15,287 bases of DNA from DATHBP01 sp035296085. Lineage in GTDB: Bacteria; Actinomycetota; Actinomycetes; Propionibacteriales; Nocardioidaceae. Under the pieces are notes generated by a model. It had not been told where the DNA came from. It ran no database searches and saw only the letters and a program-made list of their open reading frames with translations. Location: the NCBI GenBank assembly GCA_035296085.1, contig DATHBP010000082.1, positions 1 through 15,287 of the forward strand. The letters are read 5' to 3'. Each line of letters begins with the position of its first letter. Position 1 is the stretch's first letter. Positions 13,573 through 15,287 of this stretch are shown here, piece by piece. The position numbers and the translations under genes are program-made.

Positions 13573-14700
13573 ATGCCTGACGTCCAGCGCGGCCTCGAAG
13601 GGGTCGTCGCCTTCGAGACCGAGATCGCCGAGCCGGACAAGGAGGGCTCGGCGCTGCGCTACCGCGGGGTCGACATCGAAGAGCTCGTCGGCCGGGTGCC
13701 GTTCGAGAAGGTCTGGGGCCTGCTCGTCGACGGCCGGTTCGAGCCGGGCCTGCCACCTGCGGAGCCGTACCCGATCCCGGTTCACTCCGGCGACGTCCGC
13801 GCCGACGTCCAGAGCGCGATCGCGATGACCGCGCCGGCCTGGGGGATGCATCAGCTCTACGACGAGGATGACGTGGAGGCTCGCGCCGACCTGGCTCGCA
13901 CGGCGGTGATGGTGCTGTCCTACGTCGCGCAGGCTGCCCGTGGTGTCGGGTTGCCTATGGTGCCGCAGCGCGAGGTGGACAAGGCGCTCTCGATCGCCGA
14001 GCGGTTCATGATCCGCTGGCGCGGTGAGCCCGACGCGCGACACGTGCAGGCGGTCGACGCGTACTGGGTCTCGGCAGCCGAGCACGGCATGAACGCCTCG
14101 ACGTTCACCGCGCGCGTGGTCGCGTCCACCGGAGCCGACGTCGCGGCCTGCCTGTCCGCCGCCGTGGGAGCGATGTCCGGGCCGCTGCACGGCGGGGCTC
14201 CGTCGCGGGTGCTCGGCATGGTGGAGGAGGTCGAGCGCCGCGGCGAGGCGACGTCGTACGTCAAGGAGCTGCTGGACAAGGGTGAACGGCTGATGGGGTT
14301 CGGCCACCGCGTCTACCGGGCCGAAGACCCGCGCGCCCGGGTGCTTCGGCGTACGGCCCAGGAGCTGGCCGCGCCGCGCTATGAGGTCGCGCTGGCGCTG
14401 GAGGAGGCGGCGCTGGCCGAGCTGCGCGAACGCCGCCCCGACCGGGTGCTGGAGACCAACGTGGAGTTCTGGGCGGCGATCGTGTTGGACTTCGCCGAGG
14501 TGCCGCCGCAGATGTTCACCTCGCTGTTTACCTGCGCGCGCACCGGCGGCTGGAGTGCGCACATCCTCGAGGAGAAGCGCACCGGTCGCCTCATCCGACC
14601 CTCGGCGACCTACGTCGGCCCCGCGAGCCGCTCGGCGAGCGCCGTCGACGGCTGGGACCCGTCCTGGGACGACGCAGCAGTGAAAGGACCGGTCGCGTGA
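13573..14700 (+). CDS. citA: Citrate synthase (short type, citrate synthase 2)
   Basis: Condenses acetyl-CoA and oxaloacetate to citrate at the entry to the TCA cycle; some close relatives are methylcitrate synthases. It is 375 aa, the length of the short mycobacterial CitA type rather than the hexameric GltA. The catalytic residues are visible: H206 in GPLHGGAP, H245 in GFGHRVYRAEDPRA and D306 in IVLDFAEVP. The C-terminal WSAHILEEKRTGRLIRPSA is typical of the family. The ATG at 13573 has AGGGAG six bases upstream. The same frame stays open back to 13285, antisense to pdxH; that extension is not family-like. The stop overlaps the next start as GTGA, so it is probably co-translated with the aldo/keto reductase. 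Confidence 0.93.
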   Translation: MPDVQRGLEGVVAFETEIAEPDKEGSALRYRGVDIEELVGRVPFEKVWGLLVDGRFEPGLPPAEPYPIPVHSGDVRADVQSAIAMTAPAWGMHQLYDEDDVEARADLARTAVMVLSYVAQAARGVGLPMVPQREVDKALSIAERFMIRWRGEPDARHVQAVDAYWVSAAEHGMNASTFTARVVASTGADVAACLSAAVGAMSGPLHGGAPSRVLGMVEEVERRGEATSYVKELLDKGERLMGFGHRVYRAEDPRARVLRRTAQELAAPRYEVALALEEAALAELRERRPDRVLETNVEFWAAIVLDFAEVPPQMFTSLFTCARTGGWSAHILEEKRTGRLIRPSATYVGPASRSASAVDGWDPSWDDAAVKGPVA

Positions 14701-15287
14701 GGTACGCACAGCTCGGGCGCAGCGGGGTCGAGGTGTCCCGGGTCTGCCTTGGCACCATGAACTTCGGGCCGGTCATCGAGGAGTCGGAGTCGCATCAGGT
14801 GCTCGACGCGGCGCTCAGCGCGGGCATCAACTACGTGGACACCGCCAACGTCTACGGCTGGGACGACAAGGGCCTCACCGAGCGGATCGTCGGCTCCTGG
14901 CTCGCCGGTTCCCCCCAGCGGCGCGACAAGGTCGTGGTGGCCACCAAGCTCTACGGAACCATGGGCGACGACAAGGAATGGCCGAACCACTACGGCTTGG
15001 CCGCCCGCAGCATCGTGCGCGAGTGCGAGGCGTCGCTGCGCCGGCTGCAGACCGACTGGATCGACGTTTACCAGATGCACCACGTCGACCGGCGGGTGCC
15101 GTGGGACGAGATCTGGGCCGCGATGGAGCGGCTGGTCGCCGCCGGCAAGATCCTCTACGTCGGCAGCTCCAACTTCGCCGGCTGGCACATCGCGCAGGCG
15201 CAGGAGGCGGCACGGTCCCGGCACTTCCTCGGTCTGGTCTCCGAGCAGTCGCTCTACAACCTGGTGGAGCGCAGCATCGAGCTCGAA
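14697..15287 (+). CDS. Aldo/keto reductase (3' end outside window)
   Basis: NADPH-dependent oxidoreductase of the AKR superfamily; 197 codons are visible from about 320-340 expected. The N-terminus RYAQLGRSGVEVSRVCLGTM is typical of the YajO/YhdN-like bacterial group. The catalytic tetrad is complete: D48 and Y53 (DTANVYG), K84 (VATKLYG) and H128 (YQMHH). GSSNFAGW, the strand-6 segment, is also present. It starts at GTG 14697 within the GTGA overlap with the citrate synthase stop. The substrate is unknown, and I know of no pathway reason for pairing it with citrate synthase. Confidence 0.9.
   Translation, partial: MRYAQLGRSGVEVSRVCLGTMNFGPVIEESESHQVLDAALSAGINYVDTANVYGWDDKGLTERIVGSWLAGSPQRRDKVVVATKLYGTMGDDKEWPNHYGLAARSIVRECEASLRRLQTDWIDVYQMHHVDRRVPWDEIWAAMERLVAAGKILYVGSSNFAGWHIAQAQEAARSRHFLGLVSEQSLYNLVERSIELE

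Noticed and set aside
1..15287. Mobile elements, CRISPR arrays, tRNA or rRNA genes
   Set aside because: No transposase or integrase motifs, regularly spaced repeats, or tRNA-like cloverleaf with CCA/T-loop were seen.

Overview
The window looks like chromosomal DNA from a high-GC Gram-positive bacterium (Actinobacteria). GC is very high throughout. GTG and TTG starts are common, and several stop/start pairs overlap by four bases. The protein set is typical of actinomycetes: IdeR/DtxR, a UdgX-type uracil-DNA glycosylase, PdxH divergent from a short citrate synthase, and actinobacterial hypothetical proteins. I cannot name the genus. I see no phage, insertion sequence, CRISPR, tRNA or rRNA. Most of it reads as ordinary core or soft-core chromosome.

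Left part (1-6281). A minus-strand run goes from a 174-aa helical hypothetical, through a stand-alone FMN/3Fe-4S glutamate-synthase-domain protein, to a YfcE-like metallophosphoesterase cut by the window edge. The last two share an ATGA overlap. Divergent from this run is a plus-strand pair: a membrane-anchored hypothetical, then a pyridoxamine-phosphate-oxidase-fold protein that probably starts at CTG within a CTGA overlap. A large minus-strand membrane GGDEF-EAL protein (cyclic di-GMP turnover) converges on the pair.

Middle (6447-11157). The 230-aa iron regulator IdeR (minus) is divergent from a class I photolyase (plus). A 42-aa acidic ORF with a strong Shine-Dalgarno lies antisense across the photolyase 3' end. 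UdgX follows and is coupled by GTGA to a GH13 alpha-glucosidase. Photolyase and UdgX form a small DNA-repair cluster. The glucosidase has no obvious functional link to them. A bidirectional terminator-like hairpin separates the glucosidase from a convergent MFS exporter.

Right part (11158-15287). The MFS gene, pdxH (minus), a short citrate synthase and an aldo/keto reductase (plus, cut by the edge) are conventional. The last two are coupled by GTGA. The striking piece is the 449-bp stretch between the MFS start and the pdxH stop (12427-12875), which has no conventional gene. It holds a plausible promoter, a near-complete anti-16S Shine-Dalgarno, a 12-codon ORF, a chain of GC-rich hairpins with mutually exclusive pairings, a 17-bp tandem repeat, and a 44-bp inverted repeat centred on a perfect 18-bp palindrome. 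This is the best candidate for a structured regulatory RNA or attenuator and deserves the closest look.
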